The translations under genes were made by a program, and so were the position numbers. Below, piece after piece: positions 61,761 to 64,000 of a stretch of 64,000 nucleotides of DNA. A model generated the notes under the pieces. The model was not told where the DNA came from and searched no databases. It saw only the letters and a program-made list of their open reading frames with translations. Source of the DNA: an uncultured Saprospiraceae bacterium (GTDB lineage: Bacteria > Bacteroidota > Bacteroidia > Chitinophagales > Saprospiraceae); the NCBI GenBank assembly GCA_937139495.1, contig CAKZQC010000026.1, positions 62,001-126,000 on the forward strand. Reading direction: 5' to 3'. Position 1 is the first letter of the stretch; each line of letters begins with the position of its first letter.

Positions 61761-61909
61761 CAAGCATTAAGAAAGCTATTGTTGGAAGTCCTACTTCTAG
61801 TATCTCATAGCGAAGTTGTTTAATAAGTCACTTCAGCGAAGCGGTCTTATCAAAAGCAACGCTAACTTTTATTATTTCCCCCAAAAATGACGCTAGCTAA
61901 AAAGTGTAC
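61761..61909 (+). repeat. Dispersed intergenic repeat, copy C
   Basis: Longest copy. Relative to 19951-20072 it carries about 27 extra bp (TTGTTTAATAAGTCACTTCA region). It lies inside the YD-like array between paralogues 4 and 5. TTAGACACGCTCTTAT at 61731-61746 is the exact reverse complement of a segment beside copy B. Confidence 0.8.
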
Positions 61910-61968
61910 ATTTCTAAGTCTTTTATTAGTATAGGCGTTTGCACGTCTGCCAAAATTTATTTTTATCC

Positions 61969-63156
61969 ATGAAACTTTTATTCAGTTTACCCCTCTTTTT
62001 CGTATTCAGCTCGTTGAGCTACGCTCAAACCAAATTGGATAGCGTACAGCAAGTCCATCATTATACCTACAACTATCAACAGGACAAAGAAGAACTTAGC
62101 AAATATCGCCATAGTACCTACGATACCAATCAAGTATTGGTGCTACAAGACCGCTATCATTATTTTGTGGTGGATACTGGGCGTGCCACGTCCTTACATT
62201 ATCACTTGGAGTACAACCCTCGTTATTTGACAGGCAGCTACTACACCGAAAACCTTACCCACGAGTCTAAACCCAATCGAGCATACACCAAGTACCTCAC
62301 CAAATTTAGAGCCTCTTCCCATGATTCCGAAAATCGAGTATCGACCAAAAACTATAAAGCAAACAGTACAGAATTGCTTTCGCAAAAAGAAAATAAATTT
62401 GACGAGCGTGGCAATATGACCCAAACGATTATTACCGACTATCGTACCAACCCACCGACCAAATATACCGAAAATGTAAAACGAAATGCCGCTGGTAATA
62501 TGACCCAATGGCAATCGTTTGACGAAGATGGCGATTCCAAAAAAATGCAAGCCAGAAACTTTGTAGCTTCTTATCGTGCCGACACATTGCTAGTCCAATC
62601 TACTGGCTATGTCTATAATAACTGGAAACAAACTACCAATAAATATTCGGGCAAAAATGAGCTCAAAAAAAGCATTCAATATATTGGCAGCCGAGCACCA
62701 AATGGCAAAATCAAAAAACTAGACCAAAATAGCACAATTTACAAAAACAACCGCCCTTATAAACGTATAGAAAAGCAACTCAATCGCAAAGTAAAAACGA
62801 TACTGTACAGCTATGAAGCAGGCAAAGAAATACAGCAAGTCACCACGCCTACGGGTAGCTACACGGAAGTGATGGATTCGGTCTTCTTGAGCGATACGCT
62901 ACTTCTACAGACCTACACCGAAACCAAGGAAGGCAAGCCGTTTATGAAAATAGAAATACAATACGACTCCAACTATCAGGTACGAGAACAAACCGAAATA
63001 GAATACCGCAAAAATGCAAAAGATTGGAAAACAATACAACGATTTGACGCCAATGGTTACTTGGTCGAAAAGCTATTTTATATTGCCGACAAGCTAAACA
63101 AAAAAGAAACCTACGCCTACGATTTTTTTGAGCCAAAGGCTAAAGAAGAAAACTAG
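61969..63156 (+). CDS. Secreted YD-repeat-like protein, paralogue 5 of 5
   Basis: 395 aa from ATG 61969 (MKLLFSLPLFFVFSSLSYAQ, a clear signal peptide); a frame from 61939 adds 10 residues. Repeat-like blocks are LEYNPRYLTGSYY, FDERGNMTQTIITDY and YDSNYQVREQTEIEY, with FDANGYLVEKLFY near the end. The terminus KLNKKETYAYDFFEPK corresponds to that of the other members but extends further. It is separated from paralogue 4 by the dispersed repeat, so it may have its own promoter. Slightly more divergent than the rest. Confidence 0.7.
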   Translation: MKLLFSLPLFFVFSSLSYAQTKLDSVQQVHHYTYNYQQDKEELSKYRHSTYDTNQVLVLQDRYHYFVVDTGRATSLHYHLEYNPRYLTGSYYTENLTHESKPNRAYTKYLTKFRASSHDSENRVSTKNYKANSTELLSQKENKFDERGNMTQTIITDYRTNPPTKYTENVKRNAAGNMTQWQSFDEDGDSKKMQARNFVASYRADTLLVQSTGYVYNNWKQTTNKYSGKNELKKSIQYIGSRAPNGKIKKLDQNSTIYKNNRPYKRIEKQLNRKVKTILYSYEAGKEIQQVTTPTGSYTEVMDSVFLSDTLLLQTYTETKEGKPFMKIEIQYDSNYQVREQTEIEYRKNAKDWKTIQRFDANGYLVEKLFYIADKLNKKETYAYDFFEPKAKEEN

Positions 63157-63189
63157 TGTTGTTTCAGAACAACCAAACTTATTCCATAA

Positions 63190-63225
63190 AAAAAGGAGTT
63201 GCCTCTTGTGAAGCAACTCCTTTTT
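63190..63225. terminator. Bidirectional terminator at convergent gene ends
   Basis: An A run, GGAGTTGC (63195-63202), a loop, GCAACTCC (63213-63220) and a T run. It lies between the stop of YD-like paralogue 5 (63156) and the stop of the minus-strand coiled-coil gene (63250). Confidence 0.85.
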
Positions 63226-63249
63226 ACATGATTGGTAGTACTCTTTTTC

Positions 63250-63954
63250 TTATTTTTTGCTATTGACAGCATCTAAACGCTGCTGTACCTCTTCGACTAC
63301 TTTTTTCTGGTCTTCGATTTCAGTTGTTTTAGCTTTTTGGTCGCCTTCGTTGTTTTTGATACCATCGTTGGCTTGAACAATATTTTCTTCCATTTTCTTG
63401 ATCGTAGCTTCTGCATCTTTGATGTTCTGCTCGTATTTAGTTTTTTCTTTTTCTAGTTTTTTGAGTTCGTCTTCTTTTTGCTTGAGCATTTTCTCTTGTT
63501 CTTTGAGTTCAGCAGCAATCAAATCGGCAGATATTTCATCGGCAAAACGAGTCAATACACGTTCGCCAGCAGGATAACGGTCGACAAATTCTTTGGACGA
63601 CAAGTAAGAAGCACCGAGATTGAACCAAACAATGAGTTGAGCGCCTTCGCTTCTAGTTTCTATTTTGGCAATAATATCGACTGTATTATCGCTCATCTCT
63701 GCCAGTATGGCATCATCGGTATAATATTCGTTGACTTTGCGGTCATACTTCGTTTTACCTTTGTAGCGCTTCACGAATTGCTTCCAATTTTTTTCTACTT
63801 CTTTGGGGTCAGCCCCCGGCAATTCCATTGTCAAAGCATTAAAACTACCTTTGCTCATCGCTTTAGTTTCTTCCTTGATTTCTACTTTGATTTGAGCCAA
63901 ACCACTCACCAAACTTGCTGTTATTATCAATAAAGTAAGCATTAATGTTCTCAT
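63250..63954 (-). CDS. Exported coiled-coil protein, function unknown
   Basis: 234 aa. Signal peptide about 1-20 (SLVSGLAQIK). Residues about 25-150 form a compact alpha/beta region (GSFNALTMELPGADPKEVEKNWKQF, IIAKIETRSEGAQLIVWFNLG). The rest (about 150-225) is a charged coiled coil (EKMLKQKEDELKKLEKEKTK and following heptads). I know the layout from periplasmic proteins of Bacteroidota but no function. It is convergent with the YD-like array and has its own strand; its upstream DNA runs to the window edge. Confidence 0.65.
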   Translation of the reverse strand: MRTLMLTLLIITASLVSGLAQIKVEIKEETKAMSKGSFNALTMELPGADPKEVEKNWKQFVKRYKGKTKYDRKVNEYYTDDAILAEMSDNTVDIIAKIETRSEGAQLIVWFNLGASYLSSKEFVDRYPAGERVLTRFADEISADLIAAELKEQEKMLKQKEDELKKLEKEKTKYEQNIKDAEATIKKMEENIVQANDGIKNNEGDQKAKTTEIEDQKKVVEEVQQRLDAVNSKK

Positions 63955-64000
63955 AATTTTTGTTTTTGTATTACTATAAATAATTTTTTGGAACTTTAAG

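Noticed and set aside
56953..63156. RHS/polymorphic toxin locus with immunity genes
   Set aside because: YD-like units are short and few, there is no RHS core or shell, no C-terminal toxin domain and no small immunity gene following each member.

Overview
The window reads as chromosomal DNA of a Bacteroidota member, most likely from the Saprospiria (class-level placement is inference). Pointers are two giant secreted proteins built from SprB-type repeats and ending in a type IX secretion (T9SS) type A sorting domain, TAnnTTTG-like promoter elements, diphosphomevalonate decarboxylase (mevalonate pathway), many TPR proteins with N-terminal signals, and AT-rich DNA with Bacteroidota-style gene neighbours. 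I saw no rRNA, tRNA, CRISPR array, integrase, transposase or phage gene.

Layout. 0-5.3 kb, minus strand: the start of an M16 peptidase, an outer-membrane barrel protein, coaX, an ElaA-type acetyltransferase, an ArsA/Get3-like ATPase and a YihY/BrkB membrane protein. 5.5-8.4 kb, plus: a MoxR ATPase and an Ig-like lipoprotein. 8.7-19.7 kb, plus: a reprolysin-like metalloprotease-adhesin (1969 aa) and a paralogous adhesin (1589 aa) whose last 1,455 bp, including the terminator, are identical in DNA. 20-26.3 kb, minus: a DUF457-type hydrolase, an HD-type protein, kdsA, a GT-C-like membrane protein with TPRs, and an MtfA-type peptidase with a SEC-C tail. 26.5-32.2 kb, plus: a PlsC-like acyltransferase, mvaD, rarA, a lipoprotein of unknown function and a CYTH protein. 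32.2-43.5 kb, minus: ComF, an ABC permease, rlmN, a membrane protein, an ABC1/UbiB kinase, an M1 aminopeptidase and a TPR protein. 44-53.7 kb: small genes, a quinone reductase-like enzyme, a repeat-bearing membrane protein, a DUF58 protein, a conserved unknown and a two-gene Septu-like defence module (PtuA ATPase plus PtuB HNH nuclease). 53.7-64 kb: a TPR-CHAT protease-like protein, then five tandem paralogous secreted YD-repeat-like proteins, and a coiled-coil exported protein.

Most of the window is housekeeping: CoA synthesis (coaX), Kdo synthesis (kdsA), isoprenoids (mvaD), rRNA methylation (rlmN), replication-fork maintenance (rarA) and phospholipid acylation. The accessory content is concentrated in the two T9SS adhesins, the Septu-like pair with its neighbouring CHAT gene, and the five-gene YD-like array.

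The intergenic DNA is richer than usual. Two 164-bp elements with terminal inverted repeats flank the M1 aminopeptidase gene, and four of the eight differences between them form two compensatory base-pair swaps. A shorter relative lies at 43.9 kb. A second dispersed repeat family occurs at 20.0, 44.8 and 61.8 kb. A third, single imperfect palindrome of about 190 bp lies at 30.4 kb.
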